18,538 nt of DNA from contig CAYXGT010000061.1 in NCBI GenBank assembly GCA_964464635.1, positions 1-18,538 of the forward strand, read 5' to 3'. Positions 7,549 to 14,404 of this stretch are shown piece after piece (the stretch's first letter is position 1; every line of letters begins with the position of its first letter). Source of the DNA: CAYLMG01 sp964464635. Its GTDB lineage: Bacteria; Planctomycetota; Phycisphaerae; Sedimentisphaerales; Anaerobacaceae. The notes beneath the pieces were generated by a model. It was given only the letters and a program-made list of their open reading frames with translations. It did not search any database and had not been told where the DNA came from. A program made the position numbers and the translations under genes.

Positions 7549-8604
7549 ATGTCCTCGAAAAAAGGCAAAGTATTTATTGCGCTCAGCGGCGGCGTTGACA
7601 GCTCGACGGCCGCTGCACTGCTTATCGAGCAGGGCTGCGATTGCACCGGCATATTTATGATTACAGGCAGCAGTGACAAATCATCACCTGCCGATGCCCA
7701 AACTATCGCAAAAAGATTGGGCATAAAGCTTTATATATTGGATTTACGCAAAGAATTCGAGAAGGTGCTTGAGTATTTTATAAATGAATACAAAAGCGGC
7801 AGAACACCGAACCCGTGCGTTTACTGTAACAGGTATATCAAGTTCGGAACATTATTTGAATTCGCAAAGAACAAGGGCGCCGATTTTTTCGCAACCGGCC
7901 ATTACGCCAGGATTCTCAAAGACGGCACAGGCGAATCCGGTTTATACGCCGCAGCCGATTCGCACAAAGACCAGTCATACGCCCTCGCGATGGTCGATAG
8001 AAAAACTTTAGAACAGCTCATTTTCCCGCTCGGCCAATATTCCAAAGAGCAAACACGCACGCTCGCCTCCAGATTCGGTCTCGAAATCCAGGGCAGAAAG
8101 GAATCTCAGGAAATATGCTTTATACCTGATGATGACTATGCAGCCGTCCTTGAAAGTCGATGTCCTGAAATAGTCCGCAAAGGCAAAATCATTGACAGCA
8201 GCGGCCGGGTATTAGGCGAACACAACGGCACACACAGATTTACTATCGGCCAGAGGCGGGGATTGCGAGTTGCAATGGGACTGCCATACTATGTGACTGA
8301 TATAAACGCAGATAGTAACACGGTAACGCTCGGGCCCAAAGAACAGCTTATGAGCACCACTCTGCGGGCCTGCAGGGTGAACTGGCTTGCGGATAGGCCG
8401 GGCTCGCCCTTTATGGCGAACGTCAAAATCCGCTATAACAGCAACGCCGTCCCGGCTAAGGTTATCCCGCAGGCGAATAATGTGACAATTGAGTTTGAAA
8501 AAAAAGTCTCAGCGGTAACACCAGGCCAGCTCGCGGTATTCTATATTAACAATGACTTCGGCAGCATGGTAATCGGCGGCGGCTGGATAGAAAGATGCAA
8601 ATAA
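7549..8604 (+). CDS. mnmA: tRNA-specific 2-thiouridylase MnmA
   Basis: Uses ATP and a persulfide sulfur to make 2-thiouridine at the wobble position (U34) of tRNAs for Lys, Glu and Gln, in the cytoplasm. Motifs in order: PP-loop SGGVDSS (residues 13-19) for ATP; NPCVYCNRYIKF with Cys93 as the first catalytic cysteine (Cys90 is an extra one); ATGHYAR (115-121); DQSYAL (141-146); SQEICFI with Cys190, the persulfide-carrying cysteine; and GQRRGL, which begins the C-terminal beta-barrel region. At 351 residues it is near the usual 350-370. The ATG at 7549 is preceded by GGGA with 4 bases between. All key residues are present, so it should be active. The neighbour before it is the propeller protein; lpxD follows from a separate promoter. 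Confidence 0.95.
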   Translation: MSSKKGKVFIALSGGVDSSTAAALLIEQGCDCTGIFMITGSSDKSSPADAQTIAKRLGIKLYILDLRKEFEKVLEYFINEYKSGRTPNPCVYCNRYIKFGTLFEFAKNKGADFFATGHYARILKDGTGESGLYAAADSHKDQSYALAMVDRKTLEQLIFPLGQYSKEQTRTLASRFGLEIQGRKESQEICFIPDDDYAAVLESRCPEIVRKGKIIDSSGRVLGEHNGTHRFTIGQRRGLRVAMGLPYYVTDINADSNTVTLGPKEQLMSTTLRACRVNWLADRPGSPFMANVKIRYNSNAVPAKVIPQANNVTIEFEKKVSAVTPGQLAVFYINNDFGSMVIGGGWIERCK

Positions 8605-8621
8605 AACCTGTTTTTGCAAGG

Positions 8622-8649
8622 TTGACCGTAAACCGCATTCTGGTATAAT
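8622..8649 (+). promoter_or_regulatory. Sigma70-type promoter of lpxD
   Basis: TTGACC at 8622-8627, a 16-base spacer and a perfect TATAAT at 8644-8649, preceded by TGG (extended -10). Predicted start near 8656, leader about 40 bases. It lies 17 bases after the mnmA stop, so lpxD-lpxI can be expressed independently of mnmA. This is the best promoter match in the coding part of the window. Confidence 0.7.
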
Positions 8650-8694
8650 GTGGTGCTAATGATTTTGATAACATCAGCTTAACAGGAAGTGAAT

Positions 8695-9753
8695 ATGCCG
8701 ACAAAAACATTAAAGGAAGTGGCCAGGTATGTGAACGGGCACGTTTTTGGCGACCCGGATACAAAGATAAGCTCTGCAGCCACCCTCAATAAGGCCGGCG
8801 AGGGCGATATCAGTTTTTTAGCAAACCTGAAGTATGAAAAGCAGCTGCGCTCTACAAAGGCCAGTGCCGTAATAGTGGGAAAAGATACAATCACCGATTC
8901 GAAAGTACCTCTCCTGGTGGCGGAAGACCCTTATTACGCCTTTATGCAGATTATGGTCCTGCTGCACGGCCATCGTAAGCACAAAAAAGTCGGAATCAGC
9001 AAGATGTGCTATATTTCGGACAGTGCAAAAGTAGGAGCCGACTGCGATATACATAATTTCGTCACCGTAGCCGACGATGCCAGGGTCGGAGACAGATGCA
9101 TTATTTACCCGGGCGTATATATCGGCGAAGGTGTGCAGGTCGGAAACGACTGCATAATCTACGCCAACGTTACGATTTATGACGGCTGCAGTATAGGCAA
9201 CCGCGTCATTATCAACGCCAACTCGGCCATAGGTGAGGATGGCTTCGGTTTTGCAAGTCATAACGGCCTGCATCATAAAATACCTCAGGTAGGGATAGTG
9301 ATTCTGGAAGACGATGTCGAAATCGGCGCCTGCTGCGGAATTGAGCGAGGCACGCTCGGAGATACCATAATAGAAAAAGGCACCAAGCTGGGCGACCTTG
9401 TAGCGGTAGGTCACGGAACACGCATCGGCCCTCACTGCCTGCTCGTCGCGCAGGTCGGAATCTCCGGTTCAACGAGTATGGGGCATCACTGCATTATCGG
9501 CGGACAGGTCGGCATAACAGGTCACCTTACTATCGGCAATACTGTTATGATTGGTGCTCAGTCCGGCGTAATAAATAACGTTGGGGACAACAAAGTTATC
9601 TTTGGTTCGCCTGCAATCGATGCAAAAATAGCCAGGCGCGCCTATAGCATGATCAAGAACCTGCCTGATATGAGAAAGAGCATCCACGACCTCGAAAAGC
9701 AAATCGCAGAAATCGAGAAAGATAAGAAAACAAAGAAAAAGAAAGCTGAATAA
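8695..9753 (+). CDS. lpxD: UDP-3-O-(3-hydroxyacyl)glucosamine N-acyltransferase LpxD
   Basis: Third step of lipid A synthesis: transfers a 3-hydroxyacyl chain from acyl carrier protein to the 2-amino group of UDP-3-O-acylglucosamine, in the cytosol. The N-terminal uridine-binding domain (about 1-100) is followed by a left-handed beta-helix of hexapeptide repeats (about 101-300; for example VGADCD, IGEGVQ, IGNRVI). Also seen are the conserved GEDGFGFA segment (180-187) and VGHGTRIG, whose His240 lines up with the catalytic His239 of the E. coli enzyme. The C-terminal helix (about 312-352) ends in a Lys-rich tail. ATG 8695 is preferred over GTG 8689 because AGGA (8684-8687) is 7 bases before it. 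lpxI begins 14 bases after the stop, forming a two-gene lipid A operon. Confidence 0.94.
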   Translation: MPTKTLKEVARYVNGHVFGDPDTKISSAATLNKAGEGDISFLANLKYEKQLRSTKASAVIVGKDTITDSKVPLLVAEDPYYAFMQIMVLLHGHRKHKKVGISKMCYISDSAKVGADCDIHNFVTVADDARVGDRCIIYPGVYIGEGVQVGNDCIIYANVTIYDGCSIGNRVIINANSAIGEDGFGFASHNGLHHKIPQVGIVILEDDVEIGACCGIERGTLGDTIIEKGTKLGDLVAVGHGTRIGPHCLLVAQVGISGSTSMGHHCIIGGQVGITGHLTIGNTVMIGAQSGVINNVGDNKVIFGSPAIDAKIARRAYSMIKNLPDMRKSIHDLEKQIAEIEKDKKTKKKKAE

Positions 9754-9767
9754 TATCTTTTTGAAAT

Positions 9768-10607
9768 ATGGCCAGTAGCAAGCAGGTACTCGGTTTAATC
9801 GCAGGTGAGGGCAGGCTCCCTTTTATGGTCGCAAAAGGCGCCAGAGATGCCGGCCTGAAAGTAATCTGCGCAGGACTCGGCGATTCTGCTGAAAGCTCAC
9901 TGGCCGGGCAGGTTGATAAGTTCTTTCGCGTCTCGGTAGCCAGGCCGGGAAGCTGGATACGCAAATTGCGAAAGTATGGTGTAACTGAAACCGTTATGGT
10001 CGGCCGCGTCGCAAAATCGAAAATCTTTACGCCCTTTCGAATCTTAAAATACCTGCCGGACTGGATAGCATTGAAAATATGGTACTGGAAACTGAGAGGC
10101 AAAGACAAAAGAAACGATACTCTTCTTTGCGCTCTCGCCGATGAGCTTGAAAAGGGAGGCATAACACTGCAGGATTCGACAAAATACTGTAAAGAGCACT
10201 TCGCCGATAAAGGCCTTATGACCAAACACAAACCGCCTATGCTGGCCGAAGGCGACATCGAGTTCGGTTTGCAAATCGTCAAAAAACTCGCAGGTCTTGA
10301 TATAGGCCAGGCCATAGCGGTAAAAGAGCGTGAAATATTGGCCGTCGAAGCCATAGAAGGAACAGCCGAGATGATTTTACGGGCCGGCAAGCTCTGCAAA
10401 AAAGGCGGCTGGACACTTATCAAGGTATCCAAGCCGAACCAGGATATGCGTTTTGACGTTCCTTGTGTCGGCACCGACACGATAAAAGCTCTTTCTGAAA
10501 ATGGCGGTAAATGCCTCGTCGTCGAAGCCGGAAAGGTCTTAATCCTCGACAAACCCGAAACCCTCGCCCTCGCCGACAAACTCGGAATAGCAATCATCGG
10601 AAGATAA
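9768..10607 (+). CDS. lpxI: UDP-2,3-diacylglucosamine pyrophosphatase LpxI
   Basis: Cleaves UDP-2,3-diacylglucosamine to lipid X and UMP, the step done by LpxH in E. coli; LpxI is the unrelated alternative found in alphaproteobacteria and many other phyla. The 279 residues show the N-terminal GLIAGEGRLP (9-18), the middle SWIRKLRKYGVTETVMVGRV, the C-terminal domain signature LDIGQAIAVKEREILAVEAIEGT (178-199, split here only for description) and KPNQDMRFDVP. In that last motif Asp230 corresponds to the catalytic Asp225 of the Caulobacter enzyme. It directly follows lpxD with a 14-base gap. No strong Shine-Dalgarno site is visible, so coupling to lpxD is likely. No other lpx gene is in the window. 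Confidence 0.93.
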   Translation: MASSKQVLGLIAGEGRLPFMVAKGARDAGLKVICAGLGDSAESSLAGQVDKFFRVSVARPGSWIRKLRKYGVTETVMVGRVAKSKIFTPFRILKYLPDWIALKIWYWKLRGKDKRNDTLLCALADELEKGGITLQDSTKYCKEHFADKGLMTKHKPPMLAEGDIEFGLQIVKKLAGLDIGQAIAVKEREILAVEAIEGTAEMILRAGKLCKKGGWTLIKVSKPNQDMRFDVPCVGTDTIKALSENGGKCLVVEAGKVLILDKPETLALADKLGIAIIGR

Positions 10608-10608
10608 T

Positions 10609-10637
10609 AAACCCCGCTCAGATGATGTGGGGGGTTT
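10609..10637 (+). terminator. Terminator-like hairpin after lpxI
   Basis: AAACCCC (10609-10615) pairs with GGGGTTT (10631-10637) directly after the lpxI stop. The 3' arm ends in TTT and is followed by CTGATTT rather than a clean T-run, so termination may be partial. It marks the end of the lpxD-lpxI unit and the edge of the AT-rich insert. Confidence 0.55.
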
Positions 10638-10642
10638 CTGAT

Positions 10643-10671
10643 TTGACATTAGTTGCCTGACTCGTTATTTT
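10643..10671 (+). promoter_or_regulatory. Putative promoter of the HEPN-like gene
   Basis: A perfect -35 TTGACA (10643-10648), a 17-base spacer and TATTTT (10666-10671). The predicted start near 10678 leaves about 32 bases before ATG 10710. It lies just after the lpxI terminator. Confidence 0.5.
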
Positions 10672-10709
10672 CTACTCTGAACGGTTGTATATTATGTTGG
10701 AAATTAATA

Positions 10710-11531
10710 ATGAGTAACAAAAAACAAAATAAAGGATACTCTACTTATGATGCTCTCAGTAATCATCCTTTTGTTTCATCAGCTTTATATTATGGCATAA
10801 GAATATTAGCAGTAATTGAAAATAGTCACTCTTTTCTAAAGGCAAAAGGTGAATATAAACGGTTTCCTTCAAAAGCAGAATTCTATTGCATTTCTGTGGC
10901 AAACACGTTAGCTCATGTTCTTACAATCTGTCAACAGCTTGAGCAATCCGTATTTTACTTTTCTTCATTTTCGCTAACCCAAAAAATGAAGAAAATAGGC
11001 ATAACAAAGCAGAGCTATCTCCTATATTGCATTGAAAACTATATTGTCCGAACTCAATCTATGTATGATAGATTGCTAAGACTTATTGATAGAGTATTTG
11101 AGGTATACAATCCTAGCCATATGATCTCTCACCAATTAGTAATAAGCAATTCACATATTCAGAACACATCCATCCCTAAGAAACTGGAAAAATTACGAAA
11201 GGTTATTAAACCCTACTACTATGATAGAAACACTATCATTCATGAACGACAATTCCTTGAAGATGATATTCGTGAACTTGAATTCTACACTATTCTAACG
11301 TCAGAGGGTCCTTATAAAGGGGAAAAAGATTTAATTCAAGAAGTTCGTGATCTGGCTAGGCAAATAGTCAAAAATAAGACTCAGGAGTTTTCAAAGGTTA
11401 ACCAAAATTCATTTATAATATTAGGTGATATTTTTAATCATCTAAAGAAAGTATATGAAAACAAACGTGATATTCTTGAAGCAGTCTATGGAAAGTCAGA
11501 ACTAGCCGAGATTCCTAATAGTACGTTATAA
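10710..11531 (+). CDS. HEPN-like protein with an R-x4-H motif
   Basis: Probable HEPN-superfamily protein, perhaps an RNase; exact family uncertain (it recalls the larger Cthe_2314-like HEPN group). The 273-residue chain is almost all helical by eye, with long helices around 55-85 and 98-131. It carries YDRNTIIHER at 171-180: Arg173 and His178 form the R-x4-H motif that is the catalytic signature of HEPN ribonucleases, with the polar Asn directly after the Arg, as is common. A last helix (about 203-227) and tail follow. Start ATG 10710 is chosen because it follows GGAAA by 7 bases; an in-frame ATG at 10653 overlaps the promoter. It is AT-rich compared with lpxI and lies between housekeeping genes, suggesting transfer. 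No antitoxin family is recognisable next to it, but a membrane protein follows 61 bases later. Confidence 0.6.
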   Translation: MSNKKQNKGYSTYDALSNHPFVSSALYYGIRILAVIENSHSFLKAKGEYKRFPSKAEFYCISVANTLAHVLTICQQLEQSVFYFSSFSLTQKMKKIGITKQSYLLYCIENYIVRTQSMYDRLLRLIDRVFEVYNPSHMISHQLVISNSHIQNTSIPKKLEKLRKVIKPYYYDRNTIIHERQFLEDDIRELEFYTILTSEGPYKGEKDLIQEVRDLARQIVKNKTQEFSKVNQNSFIILGDIFNHLKKVYENKRDILEAVYGKSELAEIPNSTL

Positions 11532-11592
11532 GAAACCTTTACTCTATGGTGGTAACCAGCGATATTATTTTTCTTCCAAAAAGAGGTATATC

Positions 11593-12162
11593 ATGGACGA
11601 AAACATTGTAATTTTGATAGTTGGGCTTGTTGGAATAATATCTACCTTAATCGCAAGTGGGCTAGGCCTTTATTTCACGGCCAAGGCAAGAAGTGGGACA
11701 CTTCGGGAAGCTCTTTTTGATAACCAGTTGGAACTCATTACAAAAATCGTTCACAAACAGGGCCGTATCAGAGTTTTTGCAACTATCCTTAGCAGCAGTG
11801 ATGATAGATTCAAGGAACAAGCTCGTGATGATATAGGCAAATGCTTAAAGGAATTTTCTGAACTTCAAGAAGAAGCAGCTGCTATATTACCTACTGAATT
11901 ATGGATTGAAGTAAAACAGCTAAACGACGGAATGGTGCAGATGTTGGCTGATTATGACGAGGGTAAAAGTGTAACCGAAGATTGTTTGAGGGAATTAATT
12001 GCTAGAGAAACAAAAGTTGCTCTGTTGTCTAGAGCCGTAATTGGTACAGATGAATTAACAGAACAAAGCATGAAACTTTTTTCTAAGAAAGGTGACCTTG
12101 AACGTTTGTCCGATATAGAAATTGATTACTTTAGAAAAATGAACGATAGAGAAGATCCATAA
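11593..12162 (+). CDS. Membrane-anchored helical protein of unknown function
   Basis: I do not recognise a family. The 189 residues start with a short outside end (MDEN), one membrane helix at about 5-29 (VILIVGLVGIISTLIASGLG), a basic stop (FTAKARSGT), then a cytosolic helical part. The cytosolic part has a segment at about 35-105 of the type seen in single-span proteins with a helical bundle (DNQLELITKIVHKQGRIRVF), and charged helices to the end. The start is firm: AGAGG (11582-11586) lies 6 bases before the ATG. It is 61 bases behind the HEPN-like gene in the same direction and shares its AT-rich composition, so the two may form a unit. Whether it controls or localises the HEPN protein is conjecture. 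Confidence 0.65.
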   Translation: MDENIVILIVGLVGIISTLIASGLGLYFTAKARSGTLREALFDNQLELITKIVHKQGRIRVFATILSSSDDRFKEQARDDIGKCLKEFSELQEEAAAILPTELWIEVKQLNDGMVQMLADYDEGKSVTEDCLRELIARETKVALLSRAVIGTDELTEQSMKLFSKKGDLERLSDIEIDYFRKMNDREDP

Positions 12163-12177
12163 CAAAGGAATCAACTA

Positions 12178-12345
12178 TTGTCAGCAAACGATCTAGACCT
12201 CCAAACCGCCGTCACCTCTGCCACCAAGGAAAGTAGAATAGACACAATATTTGCGTTGAAGACGATGAATCTGGGTAATCCGCGTAAATCCGTGTCAAAA
12301 ATCTATGCGGTTTCTGCCTGTCCTGAGCGAACTTGTCCTGAGTGA
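12178..12345 (+). pseudogene. Possible small or truncated gene running into a repeat
   Basis: A TTG (12178) preceded by AAAGGA (12164-12169) at 8 bases opens a 55-codon frame starting SANDLDLQTAVTSATKESRI. The first 30 codons look protein-like, but the second half runs through the dispersed repeats at 12268 and 12310, and the stop lies inside the latter. It may be a gene whose 3' part was replaced by the repeat. No family recognised. Confidence 0.2.
12268..12296. repeat. ATYCGYG phased repeat, copy 1
   Basis: AATCTGGGTAATCCGCG followed by TAAATCCGTGTC: degenerate copies of ATCCGYG at a step of about 10 bases. It belongs to the same family as the copies at 13874, 14601 and 14714. Confidence 0.55.
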
Positions 12346-12381
12346 AATCGAAGGGGTCGAAGGGCGGCCTCCGGCAGAAAC
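12310..12381. repeat. Small repeat element bounded by inverted GTTTCTGCC / GGCAGAAAC
   Basis: A perfect 9-bp inverted repeat (12310-12318 and 12373-12381) encloses CCTGTCCTGAGCGAACTTG, then TCCTGAGTGAAATCGAAGGG and GTCGAAGGG. On the other strand this reads CCCTTCGA...CTCAGGACAAG...CTCAGGACAGG, a sequence type I know as a dispersed intergenic repeat in many environmental genomes (recollection). No open frame spans it. It fills the 325-base gap between 12162 and 12488 together with copy 1 of the ATYCGYG repeat. Confidence 0.55.
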
Positions 12382-12487
12382 TCACATCTCCGCAAAGCTA
12401 CTCCACACTTTTTTACTTTTCCCACCAATTCTTATTTCATAATCTGCATGAAAAGAAATATGTCAAAAAATCATTCTAAATACCGTG

Positions 12488-13327
12488 TTATTCATCTATC
12501 TTATCTTTGTTTTCTTCCCACCAATTTAGGTATTCTGTTATTGCAAGGGTCTTCTTCTTCAAACTAGTCTCTTTTTCAAAGCAACGCCCTGCGTATTCAA
12601 CCGCTCTAAGACTGTCGTCATTTTTTATAATATCTGCCATAAACTCCATTTTCTCATATCTTGAAAAATCTTTTCTTTCATAAATATATTTAATAATGCT
12701 TGGCCTAAAATACCAATTAATGGACTTGTAATAGCTTTTTAGCGCTGACAAGTCTAGTTCTGATGGGGCAGTGCCTTCTGGCCATGGTACAGGAGGAAGT
12801 TCTTTAACTGGGGGCTGGTTATGTTCATCTAGAATTCTCGTCCATGCCTTGAAAGCTTCAGACGCAAGAATAAATTTCTCGTCTTTCATCCAAGTTCCGA
12901 GTTTATCGAAAGATTTTCTGCTATCATTTTGAGCATTAAGTACAGTTGTATTAAACACAATTAAAAGCTCAATAATCCCAAGTTTTTTTTCCGCCTTTTC
13001 TAAAGTGCTATCAACATCCTTTAGTTTTTCTTCCGCTAATTTATTCTTTTCAGCCAATAAATCCGTAATTTTTAATGCTTCTGAAGCAGAATTTTCAGCT
13101 TCTTGTGCTCGTTTCAATGTATTAGAGGCATCAATCCGCTCTTTGCGAGCTTCTCTGAGTTGTGACAAAGCTATTGTTACCATGATTATAGAAATTAATA
13201 GTCCGATGTGCTCAATACGAAAATGTTGCCAAAATATATTTTGATGCCTACCGCAATAGTGACAAACTCTCGCATCTATACAGATAGATTTTTGACAATA
13301 TCGGCATTTCTTTTGATCAGTAGCCAT
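12488..13327 (-). CDS. Zinc-ribbon, membrane and coiled-coil protein of unknown function
   Basis: No known family recognised. Order of parts in 279 residues: an N-terminal zinc ribbon with CRYC (Cys8, Cys11) and CHYC (Cys22, Cys25); one membrane helix at about 39-55 (EHIGLLISIIMVTIALSQ); a long charged coiled coil at about 57-118 rich in Glu, Lys and Ala; then a C-terminal helical domain (about 119-279) with a Pro-rich turn (PPVKELPPVPWPEG) and SYYKSINWYFRPSIIKYIY. The ribbon would be cytosolic or structural, the coiled coil suggesting oligomerisation. Start ATG at 13327 has no clear Shine-Dalgarno site. It faces the membrane/HEPN pair tail to tail across a repeat-filled gap and shares their AT-rich composition. 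It may be part of the same insert. Confidence 0.6.
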   Translation of the reverse strand: MATDQKKCRYCQKSICIDARVCHYCGRHQNIFWQHFRIEHIGLLISIIMVTIALSQLREARKERIDASNTLKRAQEAENSASEALKITDLLAEKNKLAEEKLKDVDSTLEKAEKKLGIIELLIVFNTTVLNAQNDSRKSFDKLGTWMKDEKFILASEAFKAWTRILDEHNQPPVKELPPVPWPEGTAPSELDLSALKSYYKSINWYFRPSIIKYIYERKDFSRYEKMEFMADIIKNDDSLRAVEYAGRCFEKETSLKKKTLAITEYLNWWEENKDKIDE

Positions 13328-13487
13328 TTTAATAACAAAATACTATATAAGAAAATACTAACCGTCCCTGTTTACCCCGTACCAAATTAGTAATTATTCG
13401 TTAAGCGTTAGCAATAAATACTAACAACTAGTCACACTGCGGGTTATTATCCCCCCAATTCTCGCCAAAGACAAGATAAATTCCTTG

Positions 13488-13516
13488 TTGATATTAGAAT
13501 AATAGTAGCATAAAAT
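13488..13516 (+). promoter_or_regulatory. Putative promoter of the CMD-like gene
   Basis: TTGATA (13488-13493), a 17-base spacer and TAAAAT (13511-13516). Predicted start near 13523, leader about 58 bases to ATG 13582. An ATCCGTG word (13515-13521) overlaps the end of the -10 box. Confidence 0.4.
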
Positions 13517-13581
13517 CCGTGTCAATTTCTTAATCTTTGTTTGTTGATAGTCGTGTGTTGATATGTGAAAGGATGGACAAA

Positions 13582-13845
13582 ATGGACTATGCTGATTTCG
13601 CTTTGATTCATGCTCAGAAGGCGGCAGGAGACCCGATATTGGGTAGTATCTCTGCCACAGAACTAACAGAGAGAGAAAGACACCTCATCGGCTTGGCGGT
13701 GGCTACCACGAAAGGCTGTCCTGACTGCACGGCTGCTCGGTTAAAAGCGGCCACACAAGCGGGTATTCTGGACACAGCCATACAGGAGGCCATCAATCTG
13801 ACAGCAGGAATGAATGCTGGATTTGTCCTCGGTGGCTTAATATAA
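13582..13845 (+). CDS. Short carboxymuconolactone decarboxylase/AhpD-like protein
   Basis: Single AhpD/CMD-type helical domain of 87 residues. The family core is seen as ERERHLIGLAVATTKGCPDC, then AARLKAATQAGILDTAIQEAINL, with the redox pair Cys46-x2-Cys49. In peroxidase-linked members the pattern is C-x2-C-x3-H; here the third position is Arg53, so the proton-relay His is missing and peroxidase-type activity is doubtful. Thiol-disulfide exchange remains possible. ATG 13582 is chosen because AAAGGA (13568-13573) lies 8 bases before it; ATG 13573 would overlap that site. It stands alone, less AT-rich than the zinc-ribbon gene before it. Confidence 0.75.
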   Translation: MDYADFALIHAQKAAGDPILGSISATELTERERHLIGLAVATTKGCPDCTAARLKAATQAGILDTAIQEAINLTAGMNAGFVLGGLI

Positions 13846-13873
13846 AATAGATTACTCTGCGGCAAAAATATAT

Positions 13874-13900
13874 ATTCGTGCAATTCGTGTTTATTCGTGG
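13874..13900. repeat. ATYCGYG phased repeat, copy 2 (ATTCGTG x3)
   Basis: ATTCGTG begins at 13874, 13883 and 13893, a 9-10 base step, followed by GGCTATTTTTTT. It lies 28 bases after the CMD-like gene, so it may also sit in that transcript's tail. Confidence 0.6.
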
Positions 13901-14006
13901 CTATTTTTTTTATAATTATAATTTTGGTGATTTGGATTTGTTTCGTATTTCGGATTTAGTACTTCGGATTTTATCCCCGTCTTCTGTATTCTTTTTTTAA
14001 TTTTTA

Positions 14007-14034
14007 TTGATAAAACGGCCTTAATTTGTATAAT
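14007..14034 (+). promoter_or_regulatory. Strong sigma70-like promoter with no gene behind it
   Basis: TTGATA (14007-14012), a 16-base spacer and a perfect TATAAT (14029-14034). The predicted start, about 14041, coincides with the first base of the hairpin-rich segment described next. Confidence 0.55.
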
Positions 14035-14040
14035 ACCTTT

Positions 14041-14267
14041 GTGTGTTAGCAAACACACGTAACGCGGGGGAAACCGCAAGAAAGAGCTAGAAAGCCACGT
14101 CAAAATATTATTTCATAAGTTCATTTTGGCAGGGAACTTACAAATGCCCACGAGAATCGCACATCTGGAATCCAGTATCGAAAATCCTTTAATTCAGGTA
14201 AAATTCCACCGGCCAGCGACGAGAGACGAGCGACAAGCGACTTTTTTTGAGCAAATTGCTCAAAAAA
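14041..14267 (+). ncRNA. Candidate structured RNA, GEMM-like segment, ending at a terminator-like hairpin
   Basis: The segment opens with hairpin GTGTGTT (14041-14047) / AACACAC (14052-14058) and then GCGG (14064-14067) / CCGC (14074-14077). The bases from 14071 read AAACC, four bases, GAAAGAGC, then AAAGCCACG. That order of blocks matches the core of GEMM-I cyclic-di-GMP riboswitches (AAACC, GAAA tetraloop, then ACGC-AAAGCC), but about four bases are missing before AAAGCC and the first stem is poor. A later CAAAAT/ATTTTG pairing (14101-14106 with 14123-14128) could close a second stem. The 3' end is set at the T6/A6 palindrome. No gene follows on this strand, so it would be a decayed riboswitch or an orphan small RNA. 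Confidence 0.28.
14243..14267. terminator. Symmetric terminator-like palindrome
   Basis: TTTTTTGAGCAA (14243-14254) and TTGCTCAAAAAA (14256-14267) are perfect complements around one base. With A-run and T-run on both sides it can act as a terminator in either direction, for the candidate RNA on + or for readthrough from the DHH gene on -. Confidence 0.5.
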
Positions 14268-14404
14268 CACCTCTACATCTGTCGAGAGAGCTCTACAAAT
14301 CAAACCTTTTTATGCAAAACAAAGCCAATTTAAAACAACTGTATGAATTCATAACTGATTATACAACAAGTACTTACAAAATTTATGTGCTTAAAAGCAC
14401 CCCA

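Noticed and set aside
8818..9435. 205-residue - strand reading frame
   Set aside because: Antisense to the LpxD hexapeptide repeats, whose periodic codons keep the reverse frame open.
9653..10597. 314-residue - strand reading frame
   Set aside because: Antisense shadow of lpxI and the end of lpxD; Ser/Pro-rich composition is that of reversed coding sequence.
13874..13900. ATTCGTG repeats as a CRISPR or iteron origin
   Set aside because: Units are 7 bases at a 9-10 base step with no spacers; no replication initiator or DnaA-box cluster is nearby.
13891..14103. 70-residue - strand frame with KYETNPNHQNYNY
   Set aside because: Low-complexity translation of AT-rich near-repeats (TTTCGGATTT type); no ribosome site and it overlaps the promoter and hairpins.
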